A stretch of 64,000 bases of DNA from Xestospongia muta (taxonomy: Eukaryota; Porifera; Demospongiae; Haplosclerida; Petrosiidae), in assembly GCA_963693285.1 (NCBI GenBank), contig OY848919.1:186001-250000 (forward strand). The letters run 5' to 3'. Positions 13,789 to 37,006 of this stretch are shown piece by piece. The number at the start of each line of letters is the position of its first letter. Positions within the stretch are counted from its first letter, which is position 1. The translations under genes and the position numbers were made by a program. The notes beneath the pieces are model-generated. The model was not told the DNA's origin. It saw nothing but the letters and a program-made list of their open reading frames with translations, and searched no databases.

Positions 13789-14175
13789 TTCAGCATCCCA
13801 TAACAGACTACATATACACACAAGTTCTTTAAACAAATGCTACCATCACTTCAGTATTAATAGTTCTTACTTGTCCCATAACTCCATTCTATTTGTCCTG
13901 GTGTTACTGTGCCTGAGTATTGGTAGTTAGCATTGGTTGTGGTGACATTGAAGGAGACTGGTTCTAAATGCTGTGAAGAATTCGTTGCCATGATCTGTAG
14001 AAAAATCGTTGTATTTGTAAAGTCTTAGGTTAAGTAGACCAATATTTACTCTCAAATTTACCTAGAGCCCTTAACAGACTGCATATTCTCATTCTCTCTT
14101 GACACAAGTTCTTTTGAGCAAATGCTATCATCACTTCAGTATAAATAGTTCTTACTTGTCCTATAACTCCAGTCT
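13789..14175 (-). pseudogene. Rearranged IgGFc-like exon fragments
   Basis: Minus-strand matches to exons 2 and 3 of the gene at 97-780. The third exon is represented twice (near 13789-13850 with an internal deletion, and near 14080-14145), and exon 2 is broken off at about 13968. No intact reading frame remains. Confidence 0.65.
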
Positions 14176-14520
14176 AAACAGTAGAAACAACATTAGAGAT
14201 GACATATAGAAATATGTGACTGTTTGTATTCAAACAAAAAGATAAAGAAAAATAAATAGATCTACTAAATGTAATGATTCATGTCTTTAGATTTATAGAT
14301 AGCAATTTCCAAGCCACTCCCAATTCAATCTATAATTTTATTCATAATTGCAAAAACTTTCTAATATTTTTAATATTGTAAACTATGCAATATTAATAAA
14401 TAGAGAGTTTATACAATGTGTAGTATGTTAATATGTGTTTACTTAAGTTAAATATTTGAATAGTTCCATCCAAAATGAGTGTTCATAATAAAAAAATAAA
14501 TTCATTGCTTTACATAATTG

Positions 14521-14760
14521 AATCTATCTATCTATATAATCCATCCATCCATCTGTCCATTTGTCCGTCCGTTCGTCCGTCCATCCATCCATCTATCTAT
14601 CTAATCTATCCATCCTTCTGTCCGTTCATCCATCCATTCATCCATCCATCCATCTATCTATCTATCTATCTAATATATCCGTCCATCCGTCTGTCCGTCA
14701 TCAATCCATCCATCCATCCACATATATATATATATATATATCTATATATATATATATACC
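14521..14760. repeat. ATCC/ATCT and AT microsatellites
   Basis: Tetranucleotide repeats (atcc, atct, gtcc variants) to 14720, then an AT/TA run to 14758. Open frames across this stretch are only a by-product of the repeat. The flanks (14176-14520, 14761-15060) show no gene. Confidence 0.9.
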
Positions 14761-15302
14761 ATGTGGTCTAAATCAATCTTAGGACTACCTCATATGTTTA
14801 ATGAGCCAGGTAGAATAAAAATGTTCAATCATTTTAGTTATTGCAATTAATAGTAAACTTTAAAAGGTATATAGATAGAGACTATATGATCAATCTATAC
14901 ATATATATTGATGGCTATCTATATATCCCTCCATCAGCCAATCTGTTCATATATCTTATCTATTAAATACTCCATAATTATTAATATAAGATTAGTACTC
15001 ATAACTTACTATCTTGATGGATTATCTTCATTAAATCTTAAACAAATCCATCAAGTAGTCCTTTTCTCTTTTGACCATCTCCTTACATATTTCTTGTAGA
15101 GGTCAAATAATAAATAATTCTGACACACCTCAAATTCTTCTATGACGTCTCCACTTCCGTTGTTATATTTAAACATACTAAACTACGTGGTGCAGTGACT
15201 ACTTGTAGTTTTATTTTCACAAGGTGTACGAATACTCGAACTAGTTTGTAACAGTTTGTAAGAGAAAACAGTGACTCACGTCTCGTCATAGTATATAAGA
15301 AA

Positions 15303-15469
15303 ATGAAGAAACAAGTTCATATTTTCTACTTTATTATATTCCTGGTATGGACTACAAAAGGTCAAGGTAAATAATATAGATTTATTTTCCTATGTTAAAT
15401 ATTTCAATTCTTTTAGATATTCAGTGCCCACATTCACAAATTGCTCTATCTTGTATCAATGTGACGTAG
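15303..15469 (+). CDS. Truncated secreted protein, signal peptide plus stub
   Basis: Exon 1 (15303-15366) encodes MKKQVHIFYFIIFLVWTTKGQ, a signal peptide paralogous to those at 929 and 15628. Exon 2 (15417-15469) encodes [17 protein letters not shown] and then stops, 38 residues in all. Just after the stop the sequence switches to the inverted-repeat arm at about 15477, so the mature part was probably longer originally. The reverse complement of this locus is found at 7512-7905. Confidence 0.5.
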
Positions 15470-15627
15470 TTTATTGAAAAGATTTTAAAAACTCTAACTT
15501 CCACAGTGTTTGTGCAGGTGGTTTTATTTGATTATATAATATTATATTTAAATAATTAAAGAGACCACCACGTGCGCAAACACTGTGGAAGGTAGTGTTT
15601 TAAATCTCGTCATAAATATATCAGAAA

Positions 15628-15965
15628 ATGAAGAAACTTGTTCATTTTTCCTACTTGTATATATACTACCTGATATGGACCACTAATAGTCAAGGTAAAA
15701 TGGGTAGGTTTATTTTCTCTGTTAAAAATTCCAAACTCTTGTTTTAGATATCTACACCCAGCTTATTGAAGTCCACTATGATGAATATAATCAAACAGTA
15801 GAAGCTACTGATCAAGGACTAATGTCCGAGCTAGTGTGTAACAACTGTACTTCTACACCACACATCTATAGCTATCTTATTGGAGACCACAATGATCAAT
15901 ATAGTCAACCAGTAGAAGCCACTAATGAAAGCCTATATTCCTTGGAACTTGTGTTTGTCATATAA
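15628..15965 (+). CDS. Small secreted protein, DQGL family, copy 2
   Basis: Exons 15628-15694 (signal peptide MKKLVHFSYLY...) and 15748-15965 give 94 residues, the same length as the duplicate at 929-1266, with a few substitutions (for example VHYDEYNQTVEATDQG). The promoter block just upstream is the surviving inverted-repeat arm. Function unknown; predicted secreted. Confidence 0.6.
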
Positions 15966-16285
15966 CAACATTTGTAATGTTGATTTTCATAATAATACAT
16001 TAACAGTCTTCAATGCTAAATGTAGTGCTAATTAGATTTATATGTCAGAGTTAATGATTATTCTAATAATGTTACAATGTATAATGTACTTATTATAAAC
16101 ATAAATAAGTTCAGAAATTGCCCTTGGTCTCTGCTTATATAGGAACCCATAAGAATACAGTACATGTTTGCTAACAACGATTAGTCAACAAAGGGTTAAA
16201 TATTTTCCATTTTCCCTCATAAACTCTCTTGTCTTCAGTAGTTTCTGTGGTGAATAATATCAGTGGCAGCTGTAATGAACTCCAA

Positions 16286-18688
16286 ATGATGATGTCATTA
16301 TTACATCATGTTATCAGATGTACTCTATCTAGATCGCGAGTGATATCTCCTCTTACTCAGTTTTATGTCAAATCATGGTCGCTTACGAGATCTGCTTTGA
16401 TAAATCCTCGTTATTTGAACAATCCTATTGTTACTACAATACCTCATATAGAGGGACAAAGGGTTGATCCCACGTCACTAATTATGATGGCAGCTATGGG
16501 TGTGGTCATGTGCTCATTTAAAGGTTATCATAATAATTATCATTATTAATTATTAAGATTAATTAAGTAGATAATGAGAGGGACTTACTATTTGCTGCTA
16601 AAAATAATGACATTAAAACAATACAAAGGTACTATGATTATTTAATTAATGAACATAATTATTACAATGATTACAGGAGACTGACCAAAGGAGTGGATAT
16701 CAATATCCGTCATCCTTTAGGATGGACAGCATTACATACAGCTGTTATTAATAATAATATGAGGTAATTAAAGAGGTGTGGTCTGTTACATTGTCATCAT
16801 GTGTTCTCTCTTAGTGCTGTCAAAGTTTTATTATCAGCAGGAGCTGATGTTAATGTTCAAGATGACTTTTCTTCTGCAAGACGAATTGCTCGACAATTTC
16901 AGACCACACCCTCTCAAGGTAAGAATAGTTACTATTATCCGGTCGAATAAATATTTAACCCTTTAGTGATTGCATTACGAGATGATGAGTTTTGTTCATT
17001 TATTAATCATAACACAAGTTATTCAGGGTTTACCCCTTTACATTATGCTATAATTACTGATAATGAAGCTTTAATTCAATATCTGTTAGATAATGGTATG
17101 ATATATACATGTATCATGTGACAGTCATGTGACTTTTGCTACATAGGAGCTGATCCTACTATAGAGGATAATGCTGGTCGTACTCCTATTAATTATTGTA
17201 CTAATGAGTCAATTAGAGCTAAGTTGGAACATTATTCAAATAAAGTTAATTTATTTATCCATTATTAATTTTTTATCAATATTATTTTATTTTAGATTAA
17301 AGAACAAAAATTAAGAGAAAAATTAAAGGAGCGTTGCAAATTTCCTCTTGAAGACAAACTTCGTCAACATCTTGTTGGACAGGAAGGACCTATTACAGCT
17401 GTTGCAGCAGGTATGAGTCTCAAAACATGAGAACCAGTCTTACAAGTAGTATGAATATGAGTCCATTCCTCTTTACAGCTATACGTAGACGTGAAATGGG
17501 TTGGGGAGATAATGAACATCCACTAGTATTTTTATTTTTAGGATCCTCTGGAATTGGTGAGCTATCAAACCAGTCAAACCAGTTAGACTAGTTCATAAAC
17601 CAGTTAAACAAACCTGTTATTATATTTATAGGGAAAACTGAACTAGCGAAGCAAGTAGCTAATTATCTTCATAAAGATAATCCTAAAGTAATACAGTTGC
17701 CATAGTAACAATACATTATATTATAAAGTGTAGGGATTTATAAGACTTGATATGTCAGAATATCAGGAGAAACATGAAGTATAAAATTATATATTTAGTT
17801 CTAAATTATACAATATCATTCGTTAGGTTGCTAAATTAATAGGAGCTCCCCCAGGTTATATTGGCTATGAACAAGGAGGTCAACTGACGTCTCGTCTCAA
17901 GGAGTGTCCTACAGCTGTTGTATTATTTGATGAAGTGGATAAAGCACATCCTGATGTTCTAACAGTATTGTTACAATTATTTGATGAAGTAAATATATAT
18001 ATGTATACTTACATTGTAGCCACACCCCTATAGGGTCGACTCACTGATAGTCATGGTAAAACTATATATTGTAAAGATGCTATCTTTGTTATGACATCAA
18101 ACTTGGCTAGTACTGAAATAGCAGAACATGCACTGAGACTAAGAAAGGAAGCATCACTGGCTGTATCTACTTATAAAAATAAACAAGGTACTTAATATAT
18201 AAATACTGGTTAATGGACGAATAGATAGCCAAATGGATGGATGGATGGATAGATAGACAAATAGATAGCTAAATGGATAAATGGACAAATAGATAGCTAA
18301 ATGGATGGATGGACAAATAGATAGCTAAATGGATAAATGGACAAATAGATAGCTAAATGGATGGATGGACAAATAGATAGCTAAATGGATAAATGGACAA
18401 ATAGATAGCTAAATGGATGGATAGACAAATAGGTAGCTAAATGGATGGATGGACAAATAGATAGCTAAATGGATAAATGGACAAATAGATAGCTAAATGG
18501 ATGGATGGACAAATAGATAGCTAAATGGATAAATGGACAAATAGATAGCTAAATGGATGATGGAAGACTCATTCTTTATATCAGAACCTGAAAAGGAAGT
18601 CATTGCAATATCACGTGAATTTAAAGAAGACATTGTAGAACCAATTTTAAAGGTGTGGTTTATTAAATACAATAAAAATATCAAATTA

Positions 18689-18743
<55 letters not shown>

Positions 18744-19223
18744 CACTTTCATCGAGATGAGTTCCTAGGTAGAATTAATGATATAGTATATTTCCTACCA
18801 TTTTCCCGCTCTGAACTGAACAAACTAGTTGAACAAGAATTGATAACCTGGCAACGCAGGGTTAGTTATACTACACAATGAACACTGTTTAATTAGTAGG
18901 TGTGGTCACACAGGCTGCCGATCGTCATTCCATTAAACTGTCGTGGGACAAAGAAGTTCTAGATATATTAGCTGATGGTTACAATGTGAAATATGGTGCT
19001 CGATCAATCCATCATGAGGTAGATGTAGGTTGTTATTGGTTACTTTTAGCCCCGCCCACTGTAGGTTGAACGAGAAGTGGTGAATAGACTAGCATTGGCC
19101 TATGAACAACAAGAGATAACTCAAGGTAGTCATGTCCACTTACTTGTTAAAACAAGTGAAGACAAAGGAAGTGTTATTGAACTCAAAGTATCATCAGGTA
19201 CTCTAGTGGGTGGAGTTATGTGA
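16286..19223 (+). CDS. CLPB: CLPB/SKD3 mitochondrial AAA+ disaggregase, copy 2
   Basis: Same sixteen-exon structure as copy 1, offset about 14.7 kb, with the mitochondrial presequence starting [12 protein letters not shown] at 16286 and the stop at 19221-19223. Ankyrin repeats, Walker A (GSSGIGKT), Walker B ([11 protein letters not shown]) and the C-terminal domain are all present. Differences from copy 1 are few (for example LTDSHGKT against [21 protein letters not shown] against [13 protein letters not shown]), with no stop or frameshift seen. The main differences are in introns: a shorter 28-bp minisatellite and a longer CT tract. The duplication is recent or homogenised by gene conversion. 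It is convergent with the intact KAT6 gene. Confidence 0.9.
18213..18565. repeat. 28-bp minisatellite in CLPB copy 2 intron
   Basis: About 12 copies of the same unit as at 3522-4055, in the same intron. Confidence 0.95.
18691..18738 (+). repeat. (CT)n polypyrimidine tract, copy 2
   Basis: About 24 CT units directly before the CAG acceptor; the copy 1 tract is shorter by about 8 units. Confidence 0.9.
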
Positions 19224-19464
19224 GGTGTGTTACTATTTTTAGTAACGTGTTCTGGCAATAGAACATTTTGTTTGTACTGCTAATCTATTATTAGAATATG
19301 TTCTATTATTAGAATATGATGTATTTTGATTTGTATCATAAATTTGACCTGCTCTATAGATCATGTTACTATATTTAGTAATGATGACAATATTATAAAG
19401 TTAGTTTATAAAATAATTCAAACATACAGTATTAGTTTTATTACCAATGTTACTATATTTAGAA

Positions 19465-29537
<10,073 letters not shown>

Positions 29538-29741
29538 CACATAACACATTATATATAATATATGTTTGTATGTTTGTATATATAGTTTGTATAGTGACTA
29601 TGATAAAAGCTGGTCTTCCCTTATATTAGAATAATTATATTAATTTTTATTACTTGTAAAATGATTACTTAATGATTATGTAACTTTATAATTATGTGAA
29701 AATAAGCCACACCCATTAATTAGTTGATTAAATAACCACAC

Positions 29742-32700
29742 CTACTGATTGTCAACAAGATATTTAATATGAGTACCTAATGGAACTGGCTCAGAACTTG
29801 GACTTGTTATAAAAAATAGGTTCTCATTCTGAGTTAGGAATGAGGCCGAGGATGGAATAGGTTCCAGTCCATTAGTTTCCTCTCCAGTAACAGGAATAGA
29901 ACGAGCATCCTTCAAATATCGCCACAATGACACACCGACATTGCCTGAAATAGAAAAGTGTTCCTATAGCAACCAAATACTCACATGACATACCAGACAA
30001 TGAAATAAATCGCCTAATTCTCTCTGTTAATTTGAGAGCAGTGTCTTCCTCAAAAATAGGAACATCAAAAGTGAAATAAGGAAGACAACATTGAGGATTA
30101 ACTGCTGTTATCATTATAAAGGGCTATTAAAATCATAATAGTTATTAACTGCTAGTTATAAAATATTATAATTACCTTATGAGGTTCAGTTTTGAACACA
30201 GATATAGGTTTACCAGGAGTACACTCCTCTTTGACTTTCGTTTCCTTGGCAACAGAAGACTTATCCACCCATAACTCATTTAACTATAATGACAAGAGAT
30301 CTTATGACCAGTCACATGATCAGTCATGTGACATGTACCTCAAGAGAACGAGTAAGATAATTCAAATTTCTTTCTAAAGCTGCTCTCTCATCAAATGGCA
30401 TTTTAAGTTCAAGTGCTTCGGGTCCTTTTAATGCTAAATTGGACTATAAAACAATTAATAAATGATTAATTAGGAGGTGTGTCTATACCTTCACAAGCTG
30501 AACAAATGGCATCACTTTTTTCATAAATGGTTTTAATTCTGCCTCTTGTTTTACAGCTTGTAAAATGATAGTGTTATCTGGTAATTGATTGGTTGCCTAG
30601 ACAACAGACTACCAATAATTAATACACTACAAATGAGCATCACTTTATCATAAAGCTCCTTTAATTTAGTGAGAATTAATGCCTGCCATGATGGGTAGTC
30701 ATCAGCAACATAGATTACACCATATTCTGGACGAGAGAGACCCAATCCTTTCTACAACACATTAGAGAATACTACATCTCATAATATTATGTACCGACCT
30801 TTTCTTGTAACTCCACCATTTTTTTAATTCTAACTCTAAACTCATGAGTGACATCAGTAATATACTGACTCTCTTTAAGTATGATGTCATCAATTTGTTC
30901 ACATTGTGGCCATTGTGCTGTCATAATACTCTCTGTCTATAAACAACATTTGTTGATCACATTACGTGACATTCTAACATACTTTCCCTAATAAATTCCA
31001 AACATGTTCCATTGTATGAGGACAAATTGGAGACAATAGAAGACACTGAACTTCAATAAATTTTTCTAATAACTCCCAATTCATTCCTTCCCCAGTTGAT
31101 GTAATATCACGATAACGATCTCTGGCAGCCTAGTCAACAACAACAATAATTACAATGACAACAATAGTTACTATGACAACAATAATTACTATGACAACAA
31201 TAATTACTATGACAACAATAGTTACTATGACAACAAGAGCTATTAGATCTTTATATTACAATACCTGTAGATCATAGAAACCAGTTTTTACTGCTTCTCT
31301 AAATAACATATTCTCATAAAATTGATCAGTTAATTTTATTGCTCTGTTGATCTCATTATTAAAGATGAGATCCTGATAAGACCAGTTCTCACGGCTATTG
31401 TTCCTCATTGTTTTCTTGTCAATGAGAACTTCCTATAATTGTAGAGATATAATGGATGTATAGAGATATAATGGATGCATTATATCTCTATACATCCATT
31501 TATAGAGATATAAATGGATGTATAGAGATATAATGGATGTGTAGAGATATAATGGATGTATAGAGATACAAATGGATGTATAGAGATATAATGGATGTAT
31601 AGAGATATAATGGATCTATAGAGATATAATGGATGTATAGAGATACAAATGGATGCATACCTTAACCCACTCTAACATTGTATAAAGACGGAGTAGACCA
31701 GCGTCTGCCATTGTGAAAACAAAATTAGCATCTTCAAGACCATCTCCAGCATCAGCTAATGCAAGACGAGTACCTTTGAGATTAAAATTTGATGAGATAA
31801 TCATTCTAAATTTAGTCTCACCATCAGCAGAAAATCTTTCAATAGCTTGTTTTAATGTCAAAAAATTACCAGTTGATTTAGACATCTAATAAAAAAGATA
31901 ATTAATTAACCATTATTCTGGACACACCCACTTTTTCAGAATTTAACAGGAGATGACCATTTCCTCGTACTCCTCCAGGCCAACGACAAAACTCCCCGGG
32001 GACTACCCCATCCTTTTCTCTTGCGGGTGTCGGCCATATTGCTACGTGATTATACAAGAAATAAGTCAAATGATTTTGAATCAAATCTTTTCCAGACACT
32101 CTGAGATCCACAGGATACCAGTAAGAGAACTCTGTCCTCATTAATCTAGATAGCATAACATATACTATATAGTATGATAGAATCTTGTCTTACTGTAAAG
32201 ACTCTACTGGGATATCCGTGGGAGGAATGTCCCCTCCAAAAAATACATAGTCCCAGACTTCCCTTGTCATTTGCTCAGGCCTGTGACATCATAATGACAT
32301 CATACTCTAATCTGATTGTTACCTGATACCCAGTGGCCCGACTTGAGATCCATTGACCACACCCCCTTGCAATAAATGAGCTATTGTATAAAATGCCATG
32401 TAGATTGTAGAGTCAGATAAAGCTTCTATGAGATACTGCTCATCCCAAGGGATTTTGGTACCCAGGCCGTAGGAACGGGAACATGCATGCTCATGTAACC
32501 AGTCCAGAGTGGATTCAAAGTTGTTACGAACATCATCTGAAAACCTAAATATATGTAATTATTAAAGTTTGTTAATTATTAGTTTATTAATTAGGGGTTT
32601 ACTCACACTCTAAGTCCTTTTAATACTTCCTCTGTCTGTTCTTTCCATCCCTCTTCTCCGTAATCTAAATACCTATCAAATACATCATAATGACATCATA

Positions 32701-33917
32701 TGATATCATTACTAACCATTGATCACAAAGTGCTACAACACAACGATCACCAGATCTTGAGATAACAGTTCTCTCTGGTTCTTGATAAAGGACAGCCTCA
32801 TTATTGTCCACCATTAACTGTTGGACCTTCTTCTTTGCAACCTGCACCTTCTCTCCTTTATATACTCCTACAGTCAATACCTACATCACATGACAGATCA
32901 CATGATAGTATATTCAAGTCATGTGACTTACTCCTTCATAAAATCCTTTCATGTAAGTGAGTTCTTTAGCTTTGTCAAGTTGAACACGATCATTTTGTGA
33001 TTGTACTTTCATCTGATTACAGGCTACCTCAGCAGATATATCTCCAAGATCTGGAATATTTATAATTGGTACCTGGTATGGGAATGAGAACATGAAAATG
33101 AGACTGAGACTCAATTTACAGGATCAAAAGGTAAGACCATTTCATCTTTAATTCCATATTTTTCTCTGAAGGCCTAAACAAGAAAATATTATAAATAAAG
33201 ATGACAGCTATTGAGAGAGGACCTTCTTTTTCTTCAAGTCTCTAAGAGCAGCATAATCATCAGGAGCATCTGAAGGAACAGATGTCACTATTCCAGTACC
33301 TATAAAATGAGAGGAACTTAAAGTCATGTGATCATCACATGACCCAACCTTTATCTTCTTTGATAGTTAACATTGGTAATGTATATATGACATCATATGA
33401 CGTTAGAGGAGCATTGAGAGGTAGACCCATAATATCCTACAGCAGACTCAATCCCATACCACAATAACTCATACTCCCATACCTGTCCTTTCAAATGAAC
33501 TAGTGGTACATATTTACCAAACTCATCAGTAAACTCTTGATATGCCATGTTAAGTGCAGCACGCTCAGTACTAATGTAGACCTCACCAGATGTCACTTTA
33601 TATGCAACATATGGTAGCTCAGGATGAACCCAACAATTTGTCTGTCCATACATTGTCTCTGGACGTAATGTAGCTGCTACCAAATACACTGACTGACCAG
33701 ATAATGATCTGAATATAGTGTGTGTCATATCAATGTCATGTGATAGTCATGTGACTGACTTAAGTTTCTCAGGGAATGGTTCAATTGCTTTCATTTTAAT
33801 TAGTGTATATTCCTGGGGACCTACTCCTTCACCCGATGCTCTGTCGTGATCCATACTAGGTTGGTTGTCCATTGGAGAAAATATTGTGTGTCTAAGGAGG
33901 GAGAGAGGGGGAGGGAG

Positions 33918-33952
<35 letters not shown>

Positions 33953-35115
33953 TGAAATAATTTTCAAAGTAAATACCTCTTTCCAAATTTAATTTTTCCT
34001 CGATCTTTTAAAGTTAAAAAATGCCATCTCACAAAAGAGTCATAATAAGGGTTAACATCAGTAGTAATAAAGGACCTACGCCAGTCCACCTACATAGGAG
34101 GAAGAGGGACTACCCACGTACCACTCCCTGTACATACTTTAAGTCCAAGAGCTGACAAATCCTCTTTAGCTAGCGGAGGGAAGTACTCCAACCAGTAACT
34201 AGCATCAGCAAACCTATATTGATCATGTGACAATCATGTGACTATCATGTGATAACATTTACATGAGTATATCATTATCTGAGAGACCAAAGCTCTTCAT
34301 GATCCCCCACTGGTAGACAGCATCACCTCCTTTAGTTGCCACTTTACTCTTAACCTGTACAACCAGTTTATAAAACCAGTTTTGAACGACACAACTCACT
34401 TTCTTTACTCTTTTAGTAGGATCTGCAGGATCAGATTGTGATATCTCCTCTTTCTCCTGAGTTATCTCAGGGAACTGAGGTGGAAACCCATACTCTGATA
34501 TTTCACGTTTCAATTTATCAGCACAGGCCTACATGTCACATGACAATCACATGATCAAACAAAATATAATTACTTTAATAGGCATTCCAGTACAATGAAA
34601 ACCAAATGGAAATAAACATCTCTTCCCTTTCAGTCGTTGGTAACCAACAGAAAACTAAAACAGTTACCATAGCAACCATGAAATAACTAATATTTATTAC
34701 TTACCTCAGCCTGAGAAATGAGAAAGTTGTGTTGTCATGGTAACAAAACATATATACATATATATATATATGTAGTTATATATAATGGAATACTGTTTCT
34801 ATGGTAACGTTACCTTGGAGATGGTAAAAGTATGTCCTAAATGAAGTTGTCCATTCATGTAGGGATAAGGAAATGTCACAAAATATTTATTTTTGTGATC
34901 AAATTCTGGCCCCTCATCTCCTGGCTAATTATGAGATTAAATAAAGTTAGTATATTAATTACTAATTACCTTAGGGGCATCTGACTCAAATACTCTTGTA
35001 TCTTTCCATTTTTTCTGACATTCTCTTTCTATATCTCTAATAGCATCACGTTTATAGAACTATAATAAATAAAATATATCTATTTTATTATTTATTGTAT
35101 TGAACTTACAGACAT
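29742..35115 (-). CDS. LARS1: Leucyl-tRNA synthetase, cytosolic
   Basis: A class I synthetase spread over about 20 exons. The start ATG is at 35115 (exon 1 only MS, 35115-35110), then 35059-34970 ([20 protein letters not shown]), an exon with the HIGH-type motif HLGH near 34830, a 6-nt microexon (34710-34705), 34654-34574 ([11 protein letters not shown]...FHCTGMPIK), the CP1 editing domain (for example [17 protein letters not shown] near 33650), [13 protein letters not shown] near 34290, the KMSKS motif split by an intron (...NSEK / MSKSTGNF near 31890), and a C-terminal anticodon/extension region ending [14 protein letters not shown], stop at 29742. It charges tRNA-Leu in the cytosol and in the multisynthetase complex. 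It is head to head with MRPL22. Confidence 0.93.
31125..31240. repeat. Short tandem repeat in LARS1 intron
   Basis: Imperfect ~20-bp units (acaacaataattactatgac). Confidence 0.85.
31437..31660. repeat. ~18-bp minisatellite in LARS1 intron
   Basis: Units of tagagatataatggatgtat with variants fill the intron, including one unit in inverse orientation near 31480-31500. Confidence 0.9.
33893..33955. repeat. GA-rich microsatellite
   Basis: (GA)n/(GGGA)n run in a LARS1 intron. Confidence 0.9.
34705..34710 (-). other. 6-nt LARS1 microexon
   Basis: Minus strand reads ...tttctcag/GCTGAG/gtaagt. It supplies two codons (AE) that keep the frame between ...HTFTISK and FSVGYQRL; other animals have two residues at this position. 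Confidence 0.8.
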
Positions 35116-35230
35116 AATGACAATGATGATGAATTATGAAACATGAACACGTGGTCAGTTATTTTAACCCCTTAGTTATTTTAAAGCTAATTAATTAAAG
35201 TTAATTAAGATTTTACCACGTGGTTTACTA

Positions 35231-36088
35231 ATGGCTGGTCTTATAAACAAGTTCCTGATAGCAGGAATAAGAAGAGATCCATGTTATCTAATGAGGTAAT
35301 AATTAAATGGATTTGTATAATAAAACATTATATTATATTATAGCAATAATCACGTGATTGTCACATGATATATTCATTCTCCTTTCATAGTTGTCATTGT
35401 CTCTCTCAACTATCGTCAAGTACTCCTTCAAACAACAATCAACCACAAACTAGAGTAAGTACATTTAGTTATAAGATATTACCATATATGGAAGTTATTG
35501 TCATAAGTATGTATAATAGTATGGAATTATTACCATATTTGGAAGTTATTACCATATTCGGTATATATAGGAGTTTTATGGATCTTTAAGACAAGTTAAA
35601 ACAAGTCCACAAAAATTGAACTTAGTAGCGAAGTTGGTTAGTTCATGTTATCATAATGATGTCATAGATGTGTTGCCATAGATACGAGGTATGAGAGTCC
35701 CTGAAGCATTAATTCAAATGGAATTTAGTCAAAAGAAAGCAGCCAAATTTGTTAAAGCAGTAAGTCATGATTACATCACTATTATATCATAATGACATCA
35801 TTATAGACATTACAAGATACTCAGAGACGAGCTGTTGAAGTATATGGGGCAGACCCTGTTAATCTTCATGTAGCAGAGTCGTTTGTAGGGAAGGGTACAT
35901 ATCTCAAACGTATTCGTTACCATGGCAAAGGAATGCATGGTCTAATGCATAAATATTATTCTCATTATTTCTTGAAATTACGAGAGGGGCCTCCTCCTGT
36001 GAGAGAGAAGAATAGAGAAAGTCATAAGAAATATAAAACAAAGAAATTAATTGAGAGAGGACCCCTTAATATACCAAACTCATTATAA
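35231..36088 (+). CDS. MRPL22: Mitochondrial ribosomal protein L22
   Basis: Five exons (35231-35295, 35391-35454, 35571-35636, 35682-35759, 35807-36088) sum to 555 nt, 184 residues. The N-terminus [20 protein letters not shown] fits a mitochondrial presequence. The uL22 fold signature follows: [76 protein letters not shown]. It is a large-subunit protein at the exit tunnel. The start is about 115 bp from the LARS1 start, so the two genes probably share a promoter. A piece of its 3' end is repeated in inverse orientation near 44.8 kb. Confidence 0.9.
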
Positions 36089-36279
36089 TAATCAAATATT
36101 ATTAAAACTATTAAAAGTAGTAATTAAAGGATGACAAAATTAACTCTAACTCATTAATATTCACTTTCAATTTGATAGTGTTTTTAAACACCATTAACTG
36201 AGCATTACACTATATAAGAGGTAGGTTAGTGATAGTTAAGATGATTTCCTATTAAATGCATTGTCTATCCTAAGTTCTA

Positions 36280-36429
36280 AGAGTTAGATACATATCCGGT
36301 CACATATATGTATCTAACATGGCAAAGTAGAAGGGATTTTCTTAGGGAAATTACCTATTGAAATATTGGCATTAATATAAAAAGATCTAACGCACCAACT
36401 TATCTATACAAAAGAGATAAAGGTGCAAG
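36280..36429 (+). promoter_or_regulatory. Conserved promoter block of glycine-zipper genes
   Basis: Sequence including aaattacctattgaaatatt, aatataaaaagatctaacgcacc and agataaaggtgcaagATGGA recurs before 38936, before 40290 and, inverted, after 49708. The spacing to the ATG is constant. Confidence 0.6.
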
Positions 36430-37006
36430 ATGGATCACGAAAGAAGTTTTCTTAATTGTATCATGATGTGGCTCAAAGAGATGGTGGATGTAGCATATCG
36501 TGACCTTATTGACATGATGGATGCAGCTAGGAGAGCTCTTAAAAAAATAATTGATATGGGAATACATGTTGGTCAGTGGTTGTTAGACAAACTGATCAGT
36601 CTTCTTGGATTAGTACAACAAGGTACAGAACAAGTATTTAACCAAACCAGAGCTGCTGTCCATAATCTGTGGGAGTCAGCAAAACATGCATACTGCAAAT
36701 TTTATTGGCAAGTTTGTGGAATCTGTTGTATGTCTTGGAGTCAACATTGTCTGTTATGCTATTGGAAATATTTCTGGAACTGAGTTTTTTTTACAAACAA
36801 CAACATCCATTGTCAACATTATGAGTCAAGAGAGGAATGCATCTTCTAAACCACTAATTGCTGCAGGAGCTGGTGCAGCAATTGGGAGAATTATTGGTAC
36901 ATTTTTGGTTCCTGTACCAGGAGTTGGTACTGCATTAGGATATGCTGCAGGAGGATTTATCGCTGGATCATCTTTGGGTGTAGTAGCAGCCACAAGAGAT
37001 ACATAA
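36430..37006 (+). pseudogene. Glycine-zipper protein, long form, frameshifted (subfamily B)
   Basis: One uninterrupted exon, but the protein is split over two frames. The first (36430-36783) encodes amphipathic helices (ALKKIIDMGIHVGQWLLDKL) through NLWESAKH. The second (36686-37006) encodes a hydrophobic segment (FVESVVCLGVNIVCYAIG), the SVDNIM-like element and the C-terminal glycine zipper (GAGAAIGRIIGTFLVPVPGV, then GFIAGSSLGVVAATRDT). Compared with the intact member at 53371, catgcat replaces three bases after WESAK, a net +4 insertion. The same shift is present at 39060 and 49640. It may be a pseudogene or use +1 frameshifting. Family and function unknown. Confidence 0.7.

Noticed and set aside
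14475..14771. Open frame rich in HPSIHPS
   Set aside because: Encoded by ATCC/ATCT microsatellite only.
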